A stretch of DNA of 64,000 bases from Undibacterium pigrum (GTDB lineage: Bacteria > Pseudomonadota > Gammaproteobacteria > Burkholderiales > Burkholderiaceae_D). The position numbers and the translations under genes were made by a program. The stretch spans positions 1-64,000 of the forward strand of contig NZ_QJKB01000015.1 of the NCBI RefSeq assembly GCF_003201815.1, read 5' to 3'. The notes under the pieces are model-generated. The model saw only the letters and a list, made by a program, of their open reading frames with translations. It was not told the DNA's origin and made no database searches. Shown one piece after another: positions 1 to 8,046 of the stretch (positions are counted from its first letter, which is position 1; the number at the start of each line of letters is the position of its first letter).

Positions 1-97
1 ACGGTACCCAATTGAGAAGCCGGATATACGCGAGCAGTTGAACTTAAGCCGAAACAACAAAAACTTGCAATTCCTGAGGAGTCCATATACGCATTAT

Positions 98-182
98 AAT
101 GCGCCGCATGTGTGCGTGGTGCACGGCACAGGTATTTCCCTGGGGATTATGATGATCTCATGCGGCGGATTACAATCCGCCC
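98..182. repeat. REP-like inverted repeat in left-edge noncoding DNA
   Basis: Bases 1-210 hold no convincing gene. At 98-110 and 159-171 are near-complementary 13-base arms, and 164-182 contains a further palindrome (GGCGGATTACAATCCGCC) followed by CTAC. The layout resembles bacterial interspersed palindromic repeats. It lies just downstream of the minus-strand gene ending at 211. Confidence 0.45.
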
Positions 183-210
183 TACCTTACTGTCCAAATC
201 TCAGCAAATC

Positions 211-609
211 TCAGGCCGCTTGCTCAAGCCCTGGCTCTAGATAGGCGTCTCCCAGGACCACGCGGGCCATGCGATGGCTGACATGCTTGAGCAGTTTTTC
301 TGCAAAGGGTGAAGTCGTGCTGTACATGAAGTATTCACCGTGGGGATTGCGGGCGAAGATGGTCAGGCTCAGTGGCTGGTGTTGATAGCCGCCGCTTTCT
401 TCTGTCTTGACGATGGTGGCCGTGCTTGCCTTGAAGCGGTAGCGTTCATCGACGGGATTGCTTTCTGCCTGCAGATAATGCTGCATGGCCATGTCGTACA
501 ACTCTTCGTGACTGGCCGGGCTAACATGGAAGGGCATACTGGTAGTACAGTCCAGCATTACACTGAAGAAGCGGAGTATGTATCTGAAGAACGGTTCTGT
601 TTCTGACAT
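211..609 (-). CDS. Hypothetical protein, 132 aa
   Basis: I do not recognise this protein. It starts with MSETEPFFRY and has no signal peptide or membrane segment, so it is probably cytosolic. It contains a stretch ending in YFMYSTTSPFAEKLLKHVS, and the C-terminal third is mildly basic. No strong ribosome binding site precedes ATG 609. It is followed on the same strand by, and separated by about 90 bases from, another small cytosolic protein of similar size (701-1111). The two may be co-transcribed, but I see no clear sequence similarity between them. Codon use looks like the neighbours, which supports a real gene. Confidence 0.65.
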   Translation of the reverse strand: MSETEPFFRYILRFFSVMLDCTTSMPFHVSPASHEELYDMAMQHYLQAESNPVDERYRFKASTATIVKTEESGGYQHQPLSLTIFARNPHGEYFMYSTTSPFAEKLLKHVSHRMARVVLGDAYLEPGLEQAA

Positions 610-700
610 GGTGTACTCGCTGATGTAAGCCTGACTTGTGATTTTACAAGTAACTGGTTTTCACTGCTTGCCGGTTGCCATTCCACGTGACAAGAACTGG

Positions 701-1111
701 TCAAGCCGGTTTATCAATCTCTTCGCTGCTAAAGTAAGATGCCGTAGTACCCAGCGCCTGCAGGCTGATTTCATGGGCATGGGCGTTATGGTATTCCAGT
801 TTGAGTTTATAGGTCTTGGCGGCGTCTACCGTCAGCACGGCAAGCACAGGCCTGTGCGTGGTTTCTGCCTGCATTTCATCAAACAACGATTGCATCAATG
901 GACCCAGCAAGGCTGTGTAGTCCTGGTAGTCGGCTTGTTCTGGCTGCGGGCGCAGTGTCCTGCCCAATCTGAACATGAATTGGAAACTGGCTTCTGCTTT
1001 GTTTTCTGATAAAAAACGGCAATACGACTGGTCCCATGGCTGCTGGGAATCAGAACTGAGTTTTAATAGAACTTTTGCCATCAGCAGGGTCAGTTCATTT
1101 TTTTTAGACAT
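701..1111 (-). CDS. Hypothetical protein, 136 aa
   Basis: Unrecognised cytosolic protein beginning MSKKNELTLLMAKVLLKL. I chose ATG 1111 because the frame upstream of it (to 1234) encodes a low-quality Pro/Arg/Cys-rich stretch that overlaps a region of short repeats. The upstream bases offer only a weak GGAAAC-type binding site. The body contains an amphipathic helical stretch (LLGPLMQSLFDEMQAE) and a C-terminal part rich in short polar residues. It lies between two other minus-strand genes of unknown role. A role cannot be inferred. Confidence 0.65.
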   Translation of the reverse strand: MSKKNELTLLMAKVLLKLSSDSQQPWDQSYCRFLSENKAEASFQFMFRLGRTLRPQPEQADYQDYTALLGPLMQSLFDEMQAETTHRPVLAVLTVDAAKTYKLKLEYHNAHAHEISLQALGTTASYFSSEEIDKPA

Positions 1112-1294
1112 GCATGTTTCCGGTAAGGGTATATGCCGCAATTTTACTATGATCAGCGCAATTTTTATCGACTTGTGGAATTGGCAATAGACAGGCGGAT
1201 ACTGGCCTGGCGGGCGGCGGCATGGATGCTGCATTGCATATTTGCTGTTGTAGCAGTGGTCGCAGTTGCCGCAGTTGCCGCAGTTGCAACCAGC
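1112..1294. other. Intergenic stretch with a 9-bp direct repeat
   Basis: Around 1260-1287 the unit GCAGTTGCC occurs about three times in a row. This lies downstream of the minus-strand membrane protein gene and upstream of the 701-1111 gene. No promoter or RNA is evident. Confidence 0.4.
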
Positions 1295-1681
1295 TCAGGT
1301 TCCCGTCCTGCGCACTACACGCCTGGTGATGATACCAGCGGCGGCTCCTGTGATAATCGCAGGCGCAGAGAGCAGGGTAAATATCGCCATTTCTATGGGA
1401 AATAAATTTCTGTCGTTGCCAAAGTCAGTAAAGGCATTCAGCATGACACCAAGAGCGACGCCGCAAAACAGGGCAAAGATATTTAAAAACTGCTTTTCAT
1501 CGGGATTGTAGAACGTGGTCAATAGCGCCAGTGGCAACATGGCAAGCGTGCAGCCCAGGAAAAGCGCGCTAAAACTACTTTCTGCTTTGCCCAGTCCATG
1601 CGCATCAACATACAGCACCAGGTTGATGGCGATCATAGCCAGTACCAGGCTGATACGAAGCATATGTTTTTTCAGCGGCAT
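1295..1681 (-). CDS. Small four-helix integral membrane protein, 128 aa
   Basis: I see about four hydrophobic segments: roughly residues 7-26, 38-58, 66-84 and 96-118. The protein ends in a basic tail (TRRVVRRTGT) expected to stay in the cytoplasm. The loop FYNPDEKQFLNIFALF between helices 2 and 3 carries most of the charge. There is no recognisable catalytic motif, and the family was not identified. The start is ATG 1681, with MPLKKHM giving a basic N-terminus consistent with the inside-positive rule. It sits alone between the large c-di-GMP gene and small unknown genes on the same strand. Confidence 0.7.
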   Translation of the reverse strand: MPLKKHMLRISLVLAMIAINLVLYVDAHGLGKAESSFSALFLGCTLAMLPLALLTTFYNPDEKQFLNIFALFCGVALGVMLNAFTDFGNDRNLFPIEMAIFTLLSAPAIITGAAAGIITRRVVRRTGT

Positions 1682-1770
1682 GTGATGCTCCAGAAGCAGG
1701 CTAAACTTGCCTGCATAGTCGTCAATGTAGCAGAATCTTCCAGGCTACAGGTGTTTCAATGCCGCTCCTG

Positions 1771-4700
1771 CTAGTGCGAGCCACAAGGCATGCTGCCTGC
1801 GGGCATGTGCTGGCGCGCCAGTTCAAAATCGGCGATAGGCATGGGGCGGCCAAAATAATAACCCTGGTAGGCATGACAGCCCTGGCTGGCCAGGTAATCT
1901 CTTTGCTCTGCGCTTTCCACACCTTCGGCAATGACAGACAGGCCCATGCTCTGGCTGAGGGCGACAATGGTGCGGGCGATGGCGGCATCATTCGGGTCTG
2001 TCAGTACATCGCGTACAAAGGACTGGTCTATCTTCAACTGATCCAGCGGCAGACGCTTCAGGTAGGTGAGGGAAGAATAACCCGTACCAAAATCATCCAG
2101 AGAAAAACACAGGCCGGCAGCTTTCAGTCTTTCCATTTTCTTGATGGTGTCTTCCACATCATCGACCAGCAGGCTTTCGGTCAGTTCCAGTTTCAGCAAT
2201 TCTGGTTTGGCACCGGTTTCTTGCAGGATGCCGAGGATTTGTTCGACAATATCGGCCTGCCTGAACTGGCGTGCGCTGACGTTGACTGCTATTGTCAGTT
2301 GGGCGCTGTGGCTATCATTGGCCCAGCTCAGCAATTGCAGGCAGGCGGTGCGCAATACCCATTGGCCCAGCGGCAGGATCAGGCCACTGGCTTCTGCCAG
2401 CGGGATAAATTCGGCGGGTGAAATCATGCCACGTTGCGGATGTTGCCAGCGTACCAGTGCTTCTGCGCCGACCAGCTCACCATGACGGCCTACCTGGGCC
2501 TGGTAGTGCAGGCGCAGTTGCTGGTCGCGCAAGGCTTCGCGTAATTCTTTTTCCATCTGCGCACGCGAACTGACCACGGCTTGCATGGCGGGATCAAAAA
2601 AGCGCAGGGTATTGCGGCCCGCGGTTTTGGCGGCATACATGGCAAGGTCGGCCTGCTTCATCAATTCTTCGTAATTGCTGTCATGCTCGGCAATCAGGGT
2701 TGCACCTATGCTGGGGGTGCTATGGCATTCATAGCCTTCCAGTTCATAGGGCTGGTTCAGCGCGACGAGAATTTTCTTGCCCACCATTTCTATCTGGCTG
2801 GCGGCTTCATGCGAGGCTTCGCTGAGGTTTTCCAGCAAGACCACAAATTCATCACCACCTATGCGTGCCACGGTATCGCCTTCACGCACGCAATGACTGA
2901 GGCGCTCAGAGACTTGCTGTAACAGCAGGTCACCCTTGTAATGGCCCTGGGTATCGTTGAGGGTCTTGAAATTGTCGAGGTCGATATACATCAGCGCACC
3001 CTTGCGGCCACTGCGGGCGCAGGCCAGCAAGGCTTGTTGCAGGCGATCGGTCAGCAGGCGGCGGTTGGGCAGGCGGGTCAGCGGGTCATAAAAAGCCAGG
3101 GTCTTGATTTCATCTTCTGCCGCCTTGCGCATGGAGATATCGACCAGGGTGCCGACATAATGCAGCAACTCATGATTGCGCCCATACACAGCAGTGATCG
3201 CCAGCCATTGCGGGCTGATATGACCATCCTTGTGGCGGTTCCAGATTTCACCCTGCCAGGAACCGCTTTTGGCCAGATGCACATCCATCTCAGCAAAAAA
3301 CGCGGGGTCATGGCGGCCTGAGTTAAGGATTTTGGGGCTTTGTCCTATTGCGTCTTCACGACTGTAACCAGTGATTTCGGTAAACGCGCGGTTGACTTGC
3401 TGTATGACTTTGTCGGCATTCGTGACAAACATGCCCTCATGTGATTCAAACACCGTGGCGGCCAGATGCAGGCTCTGTTCTGCCTGCTTGCGGGCCGTGA
3501 TATCGCGTACAAAGGCGGGGAACAATTGCTGGCTGGGCAGATAGCGTACCGACACTTCCACATCAATGACACGGCCATCCTTGCGCCTGTGCCTGGCTTC
3601 AAATTGCTGGGCACCGCCCAGGCGTACATTGTCCAGTCTTTCTTCCACTGTCCTGCCATGCCCCTCCAGCATGACATCGACATCATCGATCGTCAGTGCC
3701 AGCATTTCTTCACGGGTATAACCCATCATGCTGCAAGCGGTTTCATTGACTGCCTTGATATTGCCATGTTTATCGACCAGCCAGTAGGCATCCATGGCAG
3801 TTTGCAAAATCATTTCGTCCAGATCAGTCATGCGCTTGCGTTCAGTAATATCAACGGCAAGGCCACCAAGCTGGCGTTTGCTGTCTGACCCCATGAACAC
3901 AAACTTGTTGACCAGCCACCAGCTATTGCTGCCATCGGCATTCACCGAGGGCCAGATGGCTTCATCCTGCATGCCATTTTCCAGCAGGGCCAGGTCACTG
4001 GCGCGATAAGCTTCTGCTATCTCGGTGGGTAAAAAATCATGGTCGGTCTTACCCAGCACCTGGTTGCTGTGGAAGGCAAAGCGGCGCAGGAAGTTATCGC
4101 TGACAAACTGATAGCGGCCATCTTCATCCTTGATCCAGGCGACGATGGCACTATTGTCGAGAAAAGCGCGGAAGCGGGCATCACTACGTTGTTGCGCTGC
4201 CAGCATGCGGTTGAATTCGCTGGCCACGGTCTGCAATTCTTCTGGCCCCTCCATCAATGCCCTGGCACCCAGGTCGCCATTCCTGACCGCCTTGGCGACA
4301 CGGCCCAGGGCCGACATAGGCCGGGTGATGCGCCGCCCAAAAAAACTTGCCATTACGAGCAACAAGCCTATCATGGCGCAGGTCAGAGCTATGGCTTCAT
4401 AGGCACGGGTGCGCGCATCGGCAAATACAGTATTCGATGGCACGCCCACAAAGGCGACCAGACCATATTCAGGCAAAGGGCTGACAGAAAAAAAACGCCT
4501 TACACCGTCGACAGCAAGGCTTTCAAATTCGCCATCTTTGGTTTGCACGATGCGCCTGGCCGCTTCGGCATTGGGGCGGGTGCCGATGACACCATCCGGG
4601 TCAAGATTGCGCCAGACCATGATGCCATCTTCGCGGAAATAACCAAAGCGGCTGGATTCAGGCAAAAACTCCGCCGGTATGGCCGGATTATAAAAATCCA

Positions 4701-5274
4701 CATCCAGCGACAGCACGACGACAGCAATGATGGCTTGCTCTTCATTGCGCACAGGCAGGCTCATGATGGTGCTCCATGGAGCAGAAGCCTGCACGCGGCG
4801 TGGCGGTGAAATTGTCAGGCTGCCGTTGCGGATGGTTTCGCTAATTTCAGCCAGACTGATGTCAGTCATGGAGGCTGTGGAACCTGTCCTGGCACTGCAC
4901 AGGATACGGCCTTGCAGGTCTGTAATTGCGAGGCGGGAATAGCTTGGGTCCAGGCTGGCCAGGTTGGACATTTTTTCAGGACAATCCTGCAGTTGCAATC
5001 GCCTCACCAATGGCAGCCTGGCGACGCCTGTCATGATCTTTTGTGCCTGGTCCAGCTTGCCACGGGTATTCCTGAGCATGACATTGGTCATGATCTTGAG
5101 AGACTTCTTGGTGTGTTCGGTGGATTGCTGGAAATCGTGATAAATGCCAAAACCGACAATCGCTATCAGCGGAAGGGAAACTGCCAGCACCAGTATCAGC
5201 AAATAACTGCGCATGGACCTGGCCAGCGCGGTCTGCACTGTAGTGGACAAGTCTTCACGCGGTTCAGTCATCAT
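1771..5274 (-). CDS. Cache/HAMP/PAS x3/GGDEF/EAL cyclic-di-GMP signalling protein
   Basis: Bifunctional-type diguanylate cyclase/phosphodiesterase of about 1167 aa, anchored in the inner membrane. Numbering from ATG 5274: membrane segments near 24-45 and 292-312 bracket a periplasmic Cache-like sensor. A HAMP linker (about 315-365) and three PAS domains (about 365-480, 485-600, 605-720) follow. The cyclase motif GGDEF is at 806-810 with an intact inhibitory I-site RxxD (REGD, 797-800). The phosphodiesterase signature EALVR starts at 938, and the downstream DDFGTGYSSL and KIDQSFV motifs are also intact. Both catalytic domains therefore look competent, and net activity is unknown. A TTG start at 5319 would add 15 residues. 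I prefer ATGATG at 5274, preceded by TGGAAAAGC. The gene stands alone, with no obvious operon partner. Confidence 0.95.
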   Translation of the reverse strand: MMTEPREDLSTTVQTALARSMRSYLLILVLAVSLPLIAIVGFGIYHDFQQSTEHTKKSLKIMTNVMLRNTRGKLDQAQKIMTGVARLPLVRRLQLQDCPEKMSNLASLDPSYSRLAITDLQGRILCSARTGSTASMTDISLAEISETIRNGSLTISPPRRVQASAPWSTIMSLPVRNEEQAIIAVVVLSLDVDFYNPAIPAEFLPESSRFGYFREDGIMVWRNLDPDGVIGTRPNAEAARRIVQTKDGEFESLAVDGVRRFFSVSPLPEYGLVAFVGVPSNTVFADARTRAYEAIALTCAMIGLLLVMASFFGRRITRPMSALGRVAKAVRNGDLGARALMEGPEELQTVASEFNRMLAAQQRSDARFRAFLDNSAIVAWIKDEDGRYQFVSDNFLRRFAFHSNQVLGKTDHDFLPTEIAEAYRASDLALLENGMQDEAIWPSVNADGSNSWWLVNKFVFMGSDSKRQLGGLAVDITERKRMTDLDEMILQTAMDAYWLVDKHGNIKAVNETACSMMGYTREEMLALTIDDVDVMLEGHGRTVEERLDNVRLGGAQQFEARHRRKDGRVIDVEVSVRYLPSQQLFPAFVRDITARKQAEQSLHLAATVFESHEGMFVTNADKVIQQVNRAFTEITGYSREDAIGQSPKILNSGRHDPAFFAEMDVHLAKSGSWQGEIWNRHKDGHISPQWLAITAVYGRNHELLHYVGTLVDISMRKAAEDEIKTLAFYDPLTRLPNRRLLTDRLQQALLACARSGRKGALMYIDLDNFKTLNDTQGHYKGDLLLQQVSERLSHCVREGDTVARIGGDEFVVLLENLSEASHEAASQIEMVGKKILVALNQPYELEGYECHSTPSIGATLIAEHDSNYEELMKQADLAMYAAKTAGRNTLRFFDPAMQAVVSSRAQMEKELREALRDQQLRLHYQAQVGRHGELVGAEALVRWQHPQRGMISPAEFIPLAEASGLILPLGQWVLRTACLQLLSWANDSHSAQLTIAVNVSARQFRQADIVEQILGILQETGAKPELLKLELTESLLVDDVEDTIKKMERLKAAGLCFSLDDFGTGYSSLTYLKRLPLDQLKIDQSFVRDVLTDPNDAAIARTIVALSQSMGLSVIAEGVESAEQRDYLASQGCHAYQGYYFGRPMPIADFELARQHMPAGSMPCGSH

Positions 5275-5500
5275 GCTTTTCCACAGGGTTGGTCTGAAAA
5301 CCTTGGCCTTTGAGATCAATAATTTAACATGTTCTCCAGGCTATTTTGTTTTCAAATGGTGACTTATGGCAAGGTTTTTCAGCACACGCTCACTTCAGGG
5401 CAGGCTTTCCCGAACGGGTTCTTTGCATACGCTTGTTATTTGTTAGCCAATATTGACCATATTAGCATGCTGGCGCAGGGCGAAACAACAAAGCAACAAA

Positions 5501-5519
5501 GCCAGGCAAAGGGCCTGGC
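5501..5519 (-). terminator. Possible weak terminator hairpin after the 5551-6207 gene
   Basis: GCCAGGC (5501-5507) pairs with GCCTGGC (5513-5519). Read on the minus strand it is followed by TTTG and lies 30-50 bases beyond the stop at 5551. The T-run is short, so the call is tentative. Confidence 0.35.
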
Positions 5520-5550
5520 AAAGTGAAATCTCTATTTGATGAGACTGTAT

Positions 5551-6207
5551 TTATGCAGCCTGAGACTGGCTCAAGACCAGAGGAGAATCGAGAGGGAAAT
5601 TCAGTGGCAGATTCAAGGCCAGGTTGAATGTGGGCAGATGGTGATTGGCGGCGAACATTTTCCTGACCAGATAAGCCACACGGTTTTTTTGAAAATCTTC
5701 ATAGACTGCCAAAATACGTTCCACAGACGCTACCTGTGATTGCAATTCCAGTTCCACCATCGGTGAAATCCAGTCGGTGCGCCAGATCATGTCGGCACCG
5801 TTCTCCAGTCTGACATGGGCCAGATAATCGGCGCTGCCAGCTATTTTGCTGACCAGCGTAGACTTGAAGTCAGCCGCATAGTGTTTCTTCAGTGTGCCCA
5901 GGCCAAAATCCAGCAGGTATTCTTCATTGACGATGCAGACGGCATGGCCTTCTTTTTGTCCGGCGTGGGCAAAGCCCTGATAGCCTATATAAAAAATGCC
6001 ATTATCTTTTCTGATTTCGCCATAGCAACCTTGCACTCTGGCCTGATAACCTTTTTTTGTGAGAATTTGCGCCAGCGTGGCTGACATGGCAAAGCAGGAG
6101 CTGCCAAAGTGGTGGAAAAAATCGAGTATTTCAAAGTCAGCAGCAATCAGGCGCAAGTCCTGTGCCAGTTTTTCATCTTGTACTACTTGTAATGATGCAG
6201 TGTTCAT
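5551..6207 (-). CDS. Transglutaminase/NAT-like papain-fold protein
   Basis: Cytosolic protein of 218 aa. Its central region has the order Cys-His-Asp seen in arylamine N-acetyltransferase and transglutaminase-like folds. GSSCFAMSATLAQIL places a Cys at the start of a helix, followed by CYGEIR, then EGHAVCIV with the His, then LLDFGLGTL with the Asp. Calling it a Cys-His-Asp enzyme is inference from this spacing; substrate is unknown. I chose ATG 6207 (MNTASLQVV) because the 23 residues upstream are not convincing. The C-terminus has an odd Leu/Pro/Asn repeat (NLALNLPLNFPLDSPLVL). No partner gene is adjacent: the next gene upstream is YihY, over 290 bases away. Confidence 0.75.
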   Translation of the reverse strand: MNTASLQVVQDEKLAQDLRLIAADFEILDFFHHFGSSCFAMSATLAQILTKKGYQARVQGCYGEIRKDNGIFYIGYQGFAHAGQKEGHAVCIVNEEYLLDFGLGTLKKHYAADFKSTLVSKIAGSADYLAHVRLENGADMIWRTDWISPMVELELQSQVASVERILAVYEDFQKNRVAYLVRKMFAANHHLPTFNLALNLPLNFPLDSPLVLSQSQAA

Positions 6208-6503
6208 TTGCCTGTAAATGGGAAACTGCAGGGGGATGCAAGCTAAACCATCTGTGAATCTATTAACCAGACGCAATATTTACTCATTTCACAGTTTTTT
6301 ACAATATTATATAAGTGATAAATTGAATCATCTTGTAAGCAAATATTACGGAACAAAAACAGTAGTTGCTCCAGCGCCTATAAATCGCACCAAATATGAA
6401 AATTTCTGCATATAAGTATTTGATTTCAATACTTATTATTTATATAGCTCTGATGCAGTTTATACCATCAGCAAGCTAATTTTAAGGAGAGATTGACGAA
6501 GTC
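6208..6503. other. AT-rich intergenic region
   Basis: About 300 bases, clearly richer in A and T than flanking genes (for example 6290-6450). It should contain the promoter of the 5551-6207 gene and the 3' end of the YihY transcript. I see no repeat, RNA or terminator that I can name. Confidence 0.5.
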
Positions 6504-7412
6504 TCAGGGAGGTGTGGTTTTTCGCAGGCTGCCTAAATTATAGGCATACTGGCGGGTGAATTCTGCGCCCAGCAAAAAAATCTGGGCTGAGTAATATACC
6601 CATAGCAATATCGCAATCATTGATCCGGCAGCACCAAAACTGTTGGCAACGCCGCTATTGCCTATGTAGACACCGATGGCATATTTGCCTGCATGAAACA
6701 ATACTGCCGTGCCCAGCGCACCTACCCAGACGTCATTCCAGGACAGACGTACTTTTGGCAGCATCTTGAATATCACTGCAAACAGGGAAGCGATGACGGT
6801 GAAACCCACTATCGCCGACAAGGGCAGGAAGATCAGGGTAAGGGCTATCTGGCTGCCGCTCCAGTAATGTTCCAGCGCCGTCAGTATCGCATTCACCACC
6901 AGCGACACCAGCATCAAAAATGCCAGTACCAGGATCAGCCCGAATGACAGCAGGCGTGTGCGTAGCAAGTTCCAGATACCGCTGTCAGTCTGGCGTGGCA
7001 CTTGCCAGATTTCATCCAGGCATTCTTTGAGTTCGGCAAACACACTGGTAGCACCCACCAGCAAGAGCACACTGGCAATGATGGTGGCCAGGCGGCCTTC
7101 GTCTTCATTACGCGCACCTGCCAGCATGGCCTGTATGGCTTCGGCACTGGTGTGGCCAACCAGGCTTTGCAGTTGATGGAATAGCTGACCCTGGGCTGCC
7201 TCTTTCCCATAAAAAAAGCCGGCAATTGCCAGCACCAGCACCAGTATGGGGGCCATGGAAAACAGGGTGTAGAAAGCCAGCGCTGCGCCTTTGCTGGCGG
7301 AGCGGTGCTGCAACCATTCACTGACAGCACAATGCAGGATACTGCCTATGGAAGGCAGTATCCGGGGCAAGGCGATGCCACGTTGCAGCAAGGCCTTGAA
7401 GGTCGACAACAT
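6504..7412 (-). CDS. YihY/virulence factor BrkB family membrane protein
   Basis: Inner-membrane protein of 302 aa. It has about six transmembrane helices and the hallmark start of the family core (SKGAALAFYTLFSMAPILVL near residues 40-60). The family has been linked with envelope homeostasis and anionic phospholipid transport. Further motifs are LLVGATSVFAELKECLDEIW and the C-terminal GAAGSMIAILLWVYYSAQIFLLGAEF. ATG 7412 (MLSTFKALL) was chosen because upstream sequence in frame belongs to the small gene ending at 7418. The 5-base gap to that gene implies co-transcription and probably coupled translation. Confidence 0.92.
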   Translation of the reverse strand: MLSTFKALLQRGIALPRILPSIGSILHCAVSEWLQHRSASKGAALAFYTLFSMAPILVLVLAIAGFFYGKEAAQGQLFHQLQSLVGHTSAEAIQAMLAGARNEDEGRLATIIASVLLLVGATSVFAELKECLDEIWQVPRQTDSGIWNLLRTRLLSFGLILVLAFLMLVSLVVNAILTALEHYWSGSQIALTLIFLPLSAIVGFTVIASLFAVIFKMLPKVRLSWNDVWVGALGTAVLFHAGKYAIGVYIGNSGVANSFGAAGSMIAILLWVYYSAQIFLLGAEFTRQYAYNLGSLRKTTPP

Positions 7413-7417
7413 AGGCG

Positions 7418-7564
7418 TCAGAGTCGTTCGCCGCGTATCACGCGCACCAGCACCATGACGATAGCGACAACCAGCAAAACGTGGATAAAGCCACCGATGG
7501 TGTAAGCAGACACCATGCCGAGCAGCCACATGACAAGTAAGATGACAGCGATAGTATAGAGCAT
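7418..7564 (-). CDS. lmo0937/DUF5670-like small membrane protein, 48 aa
   Basis: A 48-codon gene beginning MLYTIAVILLVMWLLGMV and ending VRVIRGERL. It has two hydrophobic helices separated by SAYTIGGFIH, the length and pattern of the lmo0937 family. The start at 7564 has an AGAAAG purine stretch about 8 bases upstream, and the stop is five bases before the YihY start. Members of this family often sit among stress-response genes. Function is unknown; a two-gene operon with YihY is inferred from spacing. Confidence 0.8.
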   Translation of the reverse strand: MLYTIAVILLVMWLLGMVSAYTIGGFIHVLLVVAIVMVLVRVIRGERL

Positions 7565-7872
7565 GATTTTTTCTTTCTAAAAAGTGCGCAGTAGTTTCAT
7601 CACACGGTATTTCACTACATGACGCTCAGGTTAAGGGACGCTTACAAACCGATAAGCTCCGATACACTTTGTGTTTGTCTCCAGACTTTGCTTTGTTATT
7701 CTGAATCTACTCCAGCAACAAGTTTCGAGCTTTTCAAAGATGCACAGATATCTGTTTGCATAGTTCGTATCCTGAGGCACAGGCCAATGCGCGTCTGTTC
7801 GGCAGCGCACGGATGCCATGTAGGAAAACACGCAGAATATGCTTCAGTGAGTTCTTACTACAGTATATTTTT
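7565..7872. other. Divergent intergenic region between the YihY pair and the macAB leader
   Basis: Short open frames occur here, but none has a binding site or protein-like composition. It must hold the promoters for the minus-strand pair and for the macA leader. A weak candidate for the plus strand is TTCAGT at 7843 with TATATT at 7864, spaced only 15 bases. Confidence 0.4.
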
Positions 7873-7887
7873 GAAGGAGTTATTCGC

Positions 7888-8046
7888 ATGACCAGAGAAC
7901 TCAGGCAAGACCGTTTCGGCGCAATACGGTGGCCCAGGCAGGGCATGTGCATGCAATACTGGGCCGCCGGAGCGGTTTTGCCTGAGTTTTTTTGGTCAAC
8001 CCCGGTTGCCCACCCGGCTATCCGTTCAGGCACGGTGAATGTATGA
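7888..8046 (+). CDS. Candidate leader peptide upstream of macA, 52 aa
   Basis: An excellent GAAGGAG site (7873-7879) lies eight bases before ATG 7888. It opens a 52-codon frame beginning MTRELRQDRFGAIRWPRQ, with several Arg and later Trp/Phe. The stop TGA (8044-8046) overlaps the macA ATG (8043) in the ATGA arrangement typical of coupled genes. No protein family is recognised. The reading frame runs straight through the terminator-like hairpin at 7898-7993, so a translating ribosome would disrupt that hairpin. I infer a regulatory leader rather than a functional protein. Confidence 0.55.
   Translation: MTRELRQDRFGAIRWPRQGMCMQYWAAGAVLPEFFWSTPVAHPAIRSGTVNV
7898..7993 (+). terminator. Long terminator/attenuator hairpin before macA
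   Basis: CTCAGGCAAGACCG (7900-7913) pairs with CGGTTTTGCCTGAG (7973-7986), 14 bp with one G-U pair, directly followed by seven T (7987-7993). Inside it, CGGTGGCCCAG (7927-7937) pairs with CTGGGCCGCCG (7959-7969), 11 bp with one wobble, and an apical GCAT/ATGC mini-stem caps it. No plus-strand gene other than the leader ORF lies upstream to be terminated. This suggests attenuation of macAB or termination of a small RNA. Confidence 0.65.

Noticed and set aside
38..244. 68-codon plus-strand frame at the left edge
   Set aside because: It spans a palindromic repeat and has no protein-like pattern.
7619..7891. Plus-strand frames upstream of the macA leader
   Set aside because: No binding site and Cys/Arg-rich random composition; only the 7888 start is supported.
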